A DNA stretch of 64,000 nt, taken from Niebla homalea (taxonomy: Eukaryota > Ascomycota > Lecanoromycetes > Lecanorales > Ramalinaceae). Positions 46,721-57,723 of this stretch are shown here, piece after piece. The notes beneath the pieces are model-generated. The model searched no databases. It was not told where the DNA came from and worked only from the letters and a program-made list of their open reading frames with translations. How positions within the stretch are numbered: position 1 is the stretch's first letter; each line of letters opens with the position of its first letter. The translations under genes were made by a program, and so were the position numbers. The DNA is taken from assembly GCA_019925105.1 (NCBI GenBank), contig JAHGAU010000029.1:310001-374000 (forward strand). The letters are read 5' to 3'.

Positions 46721-49700
46721 CTATGGACACGGTTTCAGGTCATATTTATGCTGGAGTGTTGATGTTTCCACATCGTATCTCGCGGTCCTATCTTTGTTAT
46801 GGAGAAAACGTAATCCATTTCGTAAGTAATACGCCGTGATCCGCACGTCTTCATCTCGCACACCTAGCTCGATGATTGTATGATAGTCATCCAGCACTTT
46901 TTGTAAGGGTTCAATCGCGCTTTTGACCCCTTCCCTCTGCATGGGAGGCGAGTCTGCCCTCCAGAGCCAAATTCGTAGTTGAGCCACATTGAAATCTCGA
47001 CGTGCATCTATGACATGCTTGTGTGACTCATGTTCGCGTGCTTCCGCTATGTAACTGCTTTCCCGGGCTTGGAGTATGCCGTTATAGATGTCCCAAGCTT
47101 CATTACCAAGCTGCTTGCCATGGATCCGGATATGCTCGTCTGCATCAATGAAAGCATTTAGGCACTCGATCTCGGCAAGACACGCCTCTGCAAGGGCCTT
47201 TCTTGCCCTCCGTAGTAACTTGGCGACTTCGGTGTCAACCGTGCCTGATGACTTTAGCTGAGCTATACTGTGACGCCAGAGCTGTCGGGACCTTTTTAAT
47301 GCCGCTATATCTTTGTCCACTACCCCCTCAGTGAAGAAGCACTTGGCTCTACACTGGGTGAGATCCTGCTCCAGACGGTGTTTTTCTCTTTGAACCTTGC
47401 AGATCTTAGTAAACAGAGACTCCAGCTTCTGTAGTTCTACTGTGGCGCCCTGATGCCTGTCCATTCTACAGAGCAAGTAAACATACTCACGCCTAGTCTT
47501 CCATATGTTAATTGCGTCACCAATCTCCAATGCTGTACTTATGGCAAGTGTGGACTCGCTGTCAGCAGAACACAGCGTTGCCCATTTCGTTCGTCCAGCC
47601 GCATTTCTGGTGAGCGATTGCACCAGATCCCGCCGAGCTTGGAGTTCAGAACTCCGTCTTCTATCATCCTCAATCCCTTGATCAATAACAAGTCGAAGGA
47701 GACGTTGTCCGACTTCCATCCTGTTTTCATCGTCGAACCATCTAGCAAACGTGATTGCAGCATCGGCTGCTGTCTTGATGAACTTCAATGACGAAATATC
47801 ATGGTTATCAACGTAATTTAAGAATTCCTCAATATGATCTTTGTACCGAAGCTTTACAAGATGTGCAGGAGTTTGTCGTTTTTGAGACTTTTGTTTCTCG
47901 TCTGTTGTGATCGTCATGCGATTTTTCCCTTCCCGATAGTCTCGGTAAATCATACATATTGCACGTCTATGAGCACTCCAGAAGTCACGCTTGGCATCTT
48001 CGGAGTGGTCCCTCATCCACGCTTTGAACATACTCTGGACAAGGGTATGTGTGGTATACCGCGATCCGTCGGGACTGTCACTGAACCTGATGAATTGACG
48101 ATCAGCGAAGAAAATAAAAGCATCCTGGGCAACCTCTTTCCCAAACTCGGATTCCATCCACCTTCGATCAATGCTGTCATTTGCGAAAAAGGAGATCATT
48201 TTGAAAATGTTCCGGGGGACCACTTTCATCTCAGAAAGGCTGCCGAAAACAATGGTATATATGCGCTTCACCGCCTTCAATTCACTATTTTTAGGGTCTC
48301 TCGCATCTATCCGGCGTAATTCGGCAATGAGTTCTCGCGGACTTAATAGTCGATTGGCAAAGTCAGAAATGGTCTGGCCGCCTTGTCCGCGACGCCGGAT
48401 CTCTTGTGAAATAAGCTTGATAAGAATTGGTAGATGTAACTTGCGAACCAATTTCTTAGCTTCTCGAGTATCATATCCTCCAATCGACCCTGTTCCTTCC
48501 AGCAAGAGTTTTACACCGTCCTCAATCTTCAGCGATTCGATGTTAATGGGCAGAACATTGTCTGGTTGCCAGCATAACTCCTCCCCCACCTGCCTAGATT
48601 TGGTAGTGACCAAGAAACTACCCATTGGCCTCGAACCCTGCCTGAAAGGGCACCAATCTGTTAGCCACTTCGCATTACCGTCTTCGACACCGTCTAGGAC
48701 CATAATCCAGCTTTCATCCAAATTTAGTAGCCATTTTTTGACTGCACGCAGTGTCTTGCGCTCAGATTCTTTTTCGAGAGCTGGGCCGACTTCTCTAGCA
48801 ATGTCCATATATGATTCTTTAAAAACCCACTCATTACGGCATTTGATCCAGAATGTATGCAGACATTCACCAGCAGCTAATGCAGATGCACGCGCTTTCG
48901 AGGCATACTCATAAGCTAGATGGGATTTGCCCACACCTCCTAATCCAACAAGTGCGACATATCTCGCGTTCACAAAATTCGACTTGATAATTTCGAGCAT
49001 TTCTTCACGGCCGTAGAAATCCTTCTCATCATAGTGAGAAGGTAGTGTTGTGAGCAGGTCTTGTTTAGTCTGTGGGGATTGGGCAGATGTGTTTGGCAGA
49101 GCAGGCCTATGTGGCCACCCTACGTCATACAAACACTGAATCCGGCTATTGAGGAAGGACCACCGTCGATATGTGGCGTCCCTTCTTATCCTGATGACAG
49201 GGTCGTAGAGTTGGAATTGTCCAAAGCTAGGGGTAGGACCTTGGCCCCTCATGATTTCCTGGCATTTCTCAAGGTGGTCCTCCACTGTCATGTTTGGATA
49301 AGTCAACTCCATCAGATCGATTGCTGCATCGAAGGCGTAGAGTCGACTTTTTACTTCAACAGTTAGCATTTTTAGTACTATCTCTAAAGCAAAAAGGATC
49401 CTGCTTTCATGGTTTCCCTGCCTAAGACGGCTTGCCCATTGCGAAATGTTGGAGGGAGAGCGGAACAAGAAACTAGAGTTTCGTGATAGGGTTTTCTTCA
49501 TCTCCCTCGTTGCGTTAGTAGTCCAATCGTAAACAAGGACCATCAGAAGCTCTAGAAAGACGCAGCCAAGCGACCATACATCGAAGAATGGACCGTATTT
49601 TGTCTTGGCAGGGCTTTTGTGATATTCCGGTGGTTGATATTCATCCGTCCCTATTTCTTCCGTGGTTCCTTCATCATCTAAGGATCTTAGATTTGACTGA

Positions 49701-51040
49701 CCAAAGTCGCTCAATTTCCAAACCCAGGCTGCACCCTCTTGAAATAGAAGAATATTGTGCGGTTTAATGTCGAAATGCCCACACCATCGACCTTCAATTT
49801 TAGAATGCAGATACGCCAAAGCCTCACTGAGTGACGCCATCGAACTGAGAATAAAGTCCCTTCGTTCCACATAGTCGTCCATAGATGGAGGATATGAAGG
49901 TAACTGCGACGACTTTGCTGTGCCGATCCACCCGTACATGTCGCCACCTTGAGCATAAGGAGTAACCATGGATATAATTGGCTCCGAACTATCACAGGCT
50001 ACCACAAAAGACGACAGTAACGGTAAGATAAAGCGATGACGACGACTGTACAGATTTTTGACTTCATTGAGCACTTCGCTGTCTATACCACCGCGAAGCC
50101 GCACTTCTTTGCATGCAAGAACCGTCCCCTAGTAGGGAATTAGTTGCAGGTTGTTTCGAATAACGCATGATCGTCTTACATCTTCGCAGTCCCTGATGTG
50201 CCCACCACCAACTCGGACGCTCCAGACCGTTCCATACGATCCCCTTCCGATCTCTTTACGGTCGTAGAACGGTGCTATGAAATCTTTGGGATATTTGAGG
50301 ACAACATTCTCCTCCAAAGTTGGCGGGATTTGCCAATGGAGTCTGAGTATCCAATCGATGCACGCATCATTTGTGGTGACGGGTCTTTGCCACTCGACGA
50401 GGGTCTCGCCAGCTTCAGCAGGAACGGCGAAAAGAGCTTCATCACTTAAATCAAATGGATGCTGCAGAAAAGAACTTATGCGCTGATGGTCTGCATCGAG
50501 CAGATGCACTGCTAGTATTTTCAGACCATGGATGCTCACCTGGTCTAACAAATTTCCACGATCCGGTTGTGGAGCGCAATAGAGCAATCTGGTGATCTGG
50601 TCATTTGGAAGAATTTTTTGCAGAGCCTGTCGGGAGATGAATTTCCGGTCAGAAATCTCAAGGTTCAGACGTTCGCAGAGCTCCTTGACTGTCGCTGACC
50701 AACCGCAAGAAGCCAATGGAACATTGTCGTCGGCATGAAAAATTCGCTGGAAGAGGGTCCTATTGATCCCCACATGACTGGTGGCCATACCCAGCGGAAA
50801 AATTCCTACAGCAGTACATCAGTATTAAAACAGAATCAATATTCACGAACGACAGTACTCACCGAGGGTTTTTCTGAGGGGCCACCCTAACCTAATGCGG
50901 CGTCGGCTTGCAGCCCTTAATGATGTCAGTATACCCTCATACCCAATTGCATGCATGGTGTCTTCCATGATCTCCCCCTTTCCAACATCGAAAATCAATG
51001 TTTTCTCGTTTGATGGACAAGAAACTTTTCTATATGCCAT
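46721..51040 (-). CDS. STAND receptor: protein kinase - NB-ARC - helical C-terminus (1403 aa)
   Basis: Model: exons 50863..51040, 50180..50805 and 46721..50128, introns 57 and 51 nt, 1403 aa in phase. Residues 1-235 are an unassigned helical N-region. The kinase domain spans about 240-545: glycine loop EIGRGSYGTVWS, lysine in LACKEV, catalytic loop CGHFDIKPHNILL (His-Phe-Asp instead of His-Arg-Asp, about 386-388), LSDFGQS (about 409-411), GTDEYQPPEY and DVWSLGCVFLELL. All catalytic residues are kept, so activity is likely. The NB-ARC starts with YGREEML; the P-loop LVGLGGVGKSHLA is at about 661-673, kinase-2 is SWIMVLDGVED, RNBS-B is GSFLVTTKSR and the end motif is YTTHTLVQSM. The last 600 residues are helical, with possible divergent TPR-like repeats. 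This is a fungal NLR-like receptor with a kinase effector; the ligand is unknown. An unlikely Met extension upstream of 51040 was not used. Confidence 0.9.
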
Positions 51041-51519
51041 ATGTATTATGTGTAACCTAGCCAGCAACCCCCCTCCCCCCCCTCTCCCCTGCCCGTTTTG
51101 TCTTACAACCAACACACCAAACTATCTCACCACCAAAACCCCCGCCCCCCGCCCATATAAAAACAATAAAAAATGGAAAAATTAGAAAAAACGCCCAAAG
51201 ATGTCATTGCCGACATTGAGCAAGCCGTTGGGTATCATCCATCTTATTCTCCCCCGCCCCCCCCCACCAAATCCAAAGCCAGCGCCAAAAACCAGAACGC
51301 CCTTTTGACGAAACCCCCCTTTTATGCCCTGAAACCCCCTTTGCCGTTTGCGCCAGACGATGAGACTGTGCATTAAAAAAAAAGTATGACAAGGCCGCCA
51401 GAGAACACCACGACCCGAATTCGAGAGGAAGAAGCATTTCCTTGCTGTGGGGACTTTTTGGGAACGGGTTTTTCGGACCAGAAGCGCAGCGAGCGGGGGC
51501 CACACACAGCCCTTTCTCT
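51041..51519. other. Intergenic between STAND receptor and HFI1
   Basis: Upstream of the receptor and downstream of HFI1, both on the minus strand. C-rich tracts at 51065..51090 and 51251..51266. A 67-codon plus-strand frame (51173..51376) is Pro/Lys-rich and not convincing. Confidence 0.4.
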
Positions 51520-53358
51520 TCACTGCCCAATGGCCAGACAATCATCCAAAACTCCGAAAAGCTGCTGCCGGTCCCACGGCGAGCTGCCCGCCCACTCGGC
51601 TATGCCCTCCTTGCCGGCGAGCTGCAGTTGCGAAGACGATGGGTGCGGCTCCTCGACCACCCGACCACTGCTGCCGTTGACCCGAGCAGCCGCGCCGTTG
51701 GTGAGCTCAGCAGCGGTACCATTCGCCATATTATTCGAAGACGAGTGCTTGCCATGCCCCAGTGAGCGCATCCCGTTCACCAGTACGGGCTGCCCATCAG
51801 GAGGAGGCAGGTCCAGATCCAGAGCCGGTTGGTAAGTCTCCCACCCCTCAAGATACCCCTCGGGCCAACCCCCCATCACATCGGCGACGATATCCGGCAT
51901 CGGCCCCAGCGCGCACGAGCCCACCGAGAGCGCGATGCGCAGGTCGGATATACCCAGGGGCCGCTGTGACAACTGTTGCGGTTCCATGTGGACACTCGCG
52001 GTGCTGGCCCCGTGGCCCTTCCTGTGAGCATGACCGCGGTGCCGGCCATTCTTGGTCCAAATCCCGTTCTGAGCGCCGGCACTGTTGATGTTGGAACGGG
52101 TCGTCGAGAGCATGGAGCCGACTGCATCCTTTATGAACATCTCGGCCGCGGTGGCCATGAACTCGGCACAGAGATCTGCGGCGCCGTTGGGGAGGGCTTC
52201 CTCGTAGCAGATGGGCACGAGCCGGGTTTGGATCGAGGTGGCGTCGGGGAATTCGAGGGTTTCTTGGAATAAGGGGTTGGTGTAGCGCTTTCGGATCTCG
52301 AGGTCCCAGTCTGTGGGGAAGATATTAGCCTGGGAGTGTCTTGTGATTGACGTGAGGGTGGGTTGGAGGGGCGAAGAGGGGGAGGGCCGCGCGGGGGGGG
52401 GGGCGGGTTGGTAAGAAAACCTAAACAAGGTCAGGCTTACTAGTTTTGTTGAGGCCACCTGCGCTGGCGGGAACCGTGTCTGGAAGTTTGATGGAGCGGG
52501 CGAGACGGTAGTCCGTCATTGCGCTGGCAGCGGCGGAGGAGGTGTTGGGGTCGTATCCATCGCGCTGTGTTGACGTATAACAACTAATCAGCAATTGCCC
52601 TCGTGTTCCCTCTCGCTTTCCACCCCATAATCTCAAGCGACTTCTTGGGCTTCTAGGATGACAACTATGATCAAAGTCCACATACCTCGCCCACCTCCTT
52701 CAACCTCTTCCTATCTCGCCTCGGCAACGCCATGACCTCCCTCCTCAACCGCTCCTCCATCTTGTCTCCCCCCTTCCCAACACCCCCACCACCAATTCCC
52801 CCAATCGGTTTGTCGTTCGCGGCCACCCATGGCGCGACCCCGGGCTCTGGAGGTTCTCGACAGGCATTGGCGTAGATTGCAGTAATCAGGGAATTGTGCA
52901 GATGTTCCGTCTCCGGTGCGGCGCCGATGAAATGGTCGATCTCAAGCTCGAGTTCGGACTGATTCAATTTGCCTGCAGACCTGTACATCAGCATCGCCCC
53001 CAACGGGTGGAAAATGTTCATGCATGCAGCAGCACAAAGGGCGCAGCTGTCGCGCATGGGGGCGATTCCTGCCCGGACGCTCCACCAGTCCCAAAGGATC
53101 ATAAAACATACCAATTACATATTTGCCGATCGCATCTTTATATGTCCCCCAATGCTCCCCCACTGCCGCTTTCAGACTGGTGTAGATGGGCTCGATGTCG
53201 ACCCGCTGCGGTTTGGCTGCTGCAGTGGCCTTGGCGGCTTTTGGGGTCGCTGTGGTTGTGGATATGGCGCTTGGCTTTGAGAGGGAGAGGGAGGATGGGT
53301 TGAGCGAGGTCTGTAGTGGTTCTGGTCGATGGAGGGAGGAGGGGTCGATGTCAGGCAT
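51520..53358 (-). CDS. HFI1: SAGA complex subunit Hfi1/Ada1
   Basis: Nuclear structural subunit of the SAGA histone acetyltransferase coactivator, with a histone-fold region that pairs with Taf12. Model: exons 53112..53358, 52686..52972, 52441..52564 and 51520..52310, 482 aa, all junctions in phase. Family landmarks: VDIEPIYTSLKAAVGEHWGT and YKDAIGKYVIG joined to KLNQSELELEIDHFIG; HNSLITAIYANACR; NWDLEIRKRYTNPLFQETLE; and FPDATSIQTRLVPICYEEAL before an alpha-helical block (LCAEFMATAAEMFIKDAVGS) followed by LGISDLRIALSVGSCALGPM. The N-terminus is Ser/Thr/Ala-rich and the C-terminal 130 residues are low-complexity with a conserved end (WDRQQLFGVLDDCLAIGQ). Confidence 0.9.
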
Positions 53359-53687
53359 AGCGCTGGGGATCGCTGAGGTTGTTGCGGGCGGCGCCGCTGC
53401 ATCAGGGCTGGGAAACGATGGATTGAATCATTTGATGGAAGTTACAGTCGCGAGACCGGAAGAAATAGATGGAATGCTAGTTTACGGGGTTGTTGATGGC
53501 GTAAATTGGTGGAGCAACGGAGTGTCGTCGGGTATTTCCAGAACGAGTCTGAGGCGTCCGCCTCCACCACAACCAGGGCGGAGGTCATAATGGTACAAAT
53601 CAAGAATTTGGTTCCAAAATCATTGAAGAGCAAATCGAAAATTTGTAGAATAAGTTCTAATGAGACTGATCTACGAATCTATATTCT

Positions 53688-56600
53688 CTATTGTAGCTTC
53701 AGCAGGTCCTCGTTCAGTGCGCCAAAGAGCCTCTCTATCTCCCGTCCCATATCTTTGATCTCCTTTGACAATTGCCCCGTCACTAGCGCTATTGGAAAGT
53801 TAGCTCGCAATCAATTCAAGGTCAGAAAGGGGGATGCCTCACCATAAGCATACAAGAGCTCAAAGTCTTCATCAGTCGCACCAACTTTGTCCTTCTCGTC
53901 TTGCCGGAATCGAAACATCTTTGCAAGCAGTCTGTCCCTGGTATGATCCACACTTGGCAAGGGCCCATGCATGGGCATTTCGACCTTCATAGACGATGCA
54001 AGCACTGTTGTCCTGATTAGTAACATCTCCACAAAATCAATAGCTGTCTCAAACCTACCTTGGAACAAATGGCTGATCCTAGCACACAGCTCAGCCCTTT
54101 CCGTGGCAGTATATTTCAGTATTTCAGCCTCTCCTTTCGAGGCTCTAGGGTTCTTTGAGATCATTACATTCATGGCATGAAACGCATCAAGCATCGCCTG
54201 AGTGCTCTTCAGCATACGGCCAGCCGTTGCATCAGGGAAGGGGCCCCTGAGGGCGAATTCGTTGTTCGCGGAGTCACGGATTTTCTCGAGTCGCGCCAAG
54301 AAGACATGGAAGTCGAACTCTTCTCGAAGGTCCATGTAAGCATTGGTCGGTACTCCACCAAAGAGCATGTTGAGTGGATCGCGCTGCCAAATTAGGCCCA
54401 TGCGAAGCCAAAGGACACAGAGACCATCCTTGAACTTCTGCCGGGCGCTGATCGGCCAAACGAGTCGTGTCACGATCAGTCCCCAAAGGCACCTATGATT
54501 CTATCAATACTGATGAGGCGGTGTATTTCAGCTATGTAGAAAACATACCCAGACAGTACTGCCGTGCAGCGGTGAAGGGTGATCTCGGTAATGACAGGAT
54601 CGAGTCCACTTCTTTCATCATCGTCGCTCGGCTCTTTCATGTACATTGCCCAAGCATAGAGAGCGGATAAGTTGTAGGTCAGCATGATGAAACGGCCCAT
54701 CGGGCCCTTGCCCAGCCCAATGATGATGTATGCAGTCCAGAGTGACATGAACCATCCATAGAATGCAAGCAAATAGCCGCTGTTGAATGATAACATCCAA
54801 GCCAAGATGGCACAGGCAGCACCGATGCAAGTCCCCAAAAATCGTGCAAAGCCAGTAGTGTTGGAGGCGCCCAAAGTCATAGCACAAACGAGCATATACG
54901 ACAGGAGACCCCATTCCCCGCGCCAATGTTGGTAGAATGGTCGCGTGGTAGTTAAAAAGGATGGTAAAGCGTACAGTGCTGCACCAGCACCGACCTTGAT
55001 CGCGAATTTGATGTCATCTCGACGGAAAAAGCCGAGTGTATGCCAGAGATGAGCTCTGACAAGTTGCAAGGTCGGCTTCCTGTTCACTTCTTTTTCGTTG
55101 GCTGCTTTCCTTTCAGTGGGACTCGGCATCCTGCTCGGCAGAGCAGTCTCCTCATCCGCGTCTATGAAGCGTTCATGGTCTTGCCAAAATTCAGCAAGCT
55201 AGAGGACTACGAAAATATCAAGATCGAGGCACTGACCTTGTCCTTGATAATCTTGACCGTGGAACGGTATGTGATGCCAAAACTTTAGCCAATTCCAACT
55301 CCGGCCTTCAGGCCGCTCTTCGTCCTCAAGCTTTAGATCATCTAAGACTTCCAAATACGTCTTCATCTCTTGAGCAAAGTCAAGCAGAGAGAAGCTGAAG
55401 TAACCGCAACTAGCTGCTACTTCTTCAAAGTCTGCCTCCAATTCAACGGAAGAGACTTTCATGAGTTGCTTGTTCCTGTAAAGCAAGTCTAGAGCATCAT
55501 TCCGAGATTGCTCATACAAAGAGATGGCTTCGTTCAAGCTGTGAGTGAAGTGCGGCTGAGCAGTGATACAACCATCATTATCGTAGGGCAGCTCATCGAG
55601 AATTCGCTTCATAGTAACAGCCATCGATTTCTGACAACGATTAGCATCATCTCTCAAAGACCAAACAACGTCCTATTATACCATCGACGGCCCAAGTCTC
55701 ACAATGAAGCGTGTAAAGATATCGGCCTGCGTAGTGAGTGGAGGCAAATGGTTGCCGATCTCCTTAGCCAATTGTGTCTCACCCTCTTCAGTCCGGTTGA
55801 CGTTGTCCGGCTCACTTGACGTTAGGTCAGAAGACTGGTCGATGGCACCTAGAATTGAAGCATCACTGCTTGGTGATCGCACACTACTAGACTCGTAAAA
55901 GGACGGTGGCCGGCTGTGAAGGAGATTGGTGCTGCAATAGGAATGAGATTCGGTGGTTTCAGGCTGTGCCAGCAGCAAGAATTGCGTTGTAGCGGCACTA
56001 CGTAGTCCACCAATATTCTGCCCGAGACGCTGCATGCAGCTTACAGTCTTCGCCTCCAGATCATACTCTTTCTCCGTGCCGAGAAGGAAATGCTCATACT
56101 TTGCTTCCTTGAGGTTTCTGACCATGGACCCAGATAGTTTCTTGTATTGAGTGACAGCATCCAGGTATATTTGCTCTTGCAGCTCTGTCTCTGTGCCTGT
56201 TAAGAATGCGCGCGTGATAGCTGTGAGCTGGTCGCTAAAGGAGTTAGTGACCTTTACCAAATCAGATCTCAATTCTTTTCGTGCGGAAACCGGATCGATC
56301 AAGAGAGAGACTGCAGTCGTGGCAGCAACCCCCATCAAAATCATGAGCATGACCTGGGTGACCTTCTCCGCCGAAAATTGTGCGGCTTGAACAGCGCCCT
56401 CTTTTGTCAGGACCGTGATGATGGCAAGACTTGTTAAAGAACACGAGATATTGACCAACGGATGGCTCATCCTTTGCTTCACCCATCCCACCAAACCCAA
56501 GCCGGCGCCACAAAACACGATGAGGACAATGGCATGGCCCAATTCGATGAGTTCTAGCGTCCTTCCGAAAAAGATGGACACGCCCATGCTCGAGAAGGAG

Positions 56601-57155
56601 ATGAAAGCAGCGTAGAGAAAGGCGGCTGCAGCGCATAGCATAGCTTCGAACACACTACCGATTGATCGGGCCGGATGGAAGTAGACGGTCACAGTAGCCA
56701 CCATGTGCTTGCCTTGCTGTTCGCCCAGCGATCTTGAGATGGCGGGTATGAATGTCGCCATGCTACCGAGTAGATAGGCAATGCTGCATTTGAGGATGCC
56801 CCGACCGGTTTTTGATTTGGCGAAGACCCACAACTCATTGATCTTATTTCTGACTAGACGCGAAGCTTTCGCCATATATGATACATCATCTGCAGATGGA
56901 GAAGCATTGTCGCCGAGCAAAGGTGAACGCTCGTCCGTATGGTCATCGCCTCCGTCTAACCCCACGGGTCGCCGAAATGTTACATTCCTATGTGCTCTTT
57001 TGCCATTGGGTAGTATGAGCGTCGCCTGGCGGAGCTACACGGCCAATTGGGTCAGTATATCTGATCGTAGGTAACCAAGTAGAACAGCTTACTTGTGGCC
57101 TGCTCCAATGTCGGTTGCGTGCAAGGCCTTCCGACATTGAGCCATTAGAGATCAT
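53688..57155 (-). CDS. FUSC-type (aromatic-acid-exporter-like) membrane protein, 1063 aa
   Basis: Model: exons 57093..57155, 55682..57034, 55237..55630, 54549..55179, 53843..54492 and 53688..53788, five introns of 51-58 nt, 1063 aa; every junction is in phase. Two membrane blocks are separated by a large cytosolic region. Block 1, about residues 90-290: CSIAYLLGSMATFIPAI, AMLCAAAAFLYAAFISF, GHAIVLIVFCGAGLGLVG, VMLMILMGVAATTAVSLL. Block 2, about 640-820: FAIKVGAGAALYALPSFL, LSYMLVCAMTLGASN, RFLGTCIGAACAILAWML, YGWFMSLWTAYIIIGLG. This is the fungal family with an ArAE_2/DUF2421-like layout, related to bacterial YccS/AaeB exporters and plant ALMT. Transport of organic or aromatic acids is the family inference; substrate unknown. 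It ends in a helical cytosolic tail (MGREIERLFGALNEDLLKLQ). Confidence 0.88.
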
Positions 57156-57723
57156 CCTGGTGGGTCCGCGTAGTACAAGCAAGGACACGTCCTCAGGACG
57201 AGGTATGAGCCTCGCATAGTGAGTGTCAGAGTACCGCACAAGTCAAGTGCGCTCTTTCCTGATGTCGAAGCATCCAATTGCGCGTGTGTGACCCTCGAGA
57301 AACCCTTTGTTCTTGGCCTTCTTGGCCACTTGGCACGGGTGGAAGCGCTTGTCGCGGTTAGGAACTGAGGGAACTACGAACATACAATCCCCTTCGGTGA
57401 TTCGCTATCCTGGTCTTAAGCCGGGCTGTCTGCCTTGCAGAGTTGTGGTGAATCTACAGCAGATTAAAAATTCAGTAGTGGTTCTCTGGGATGCCAAAGA
57501 GCCTGCTTGATATTCGTTACTGTCCTAATACTTTCGTTGCCAAGAGGAATACCGGGGATCGAATATCCTCATTCTCTGTCACATCATCCTCTCAACTCAT
57601 AAATCATTATCCACGCCAGCAATTTCCATCTCCCTTCAACAGTTGACGTAAAGAGATGAAGAAAAGGTGAAAAAGGTCGAGCAGTCAGCGCACGGTGCAT
57701 GCCACATCTTGCCATCATCATAC
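57156..57723. other. Intergenic between FUSC transporter and DUF3824 gene
   Basis: 568 bp. Promoter side of the transporter and 3' flank of the DUF3824 gene. No supported gene. Confidence 0.5.

Noticed and set aside
51173..51376. 67-codon Pro/Lys-rich frame
   Set aside because: Composition follows C- and A-rich tracts; nothing links it to a gene.
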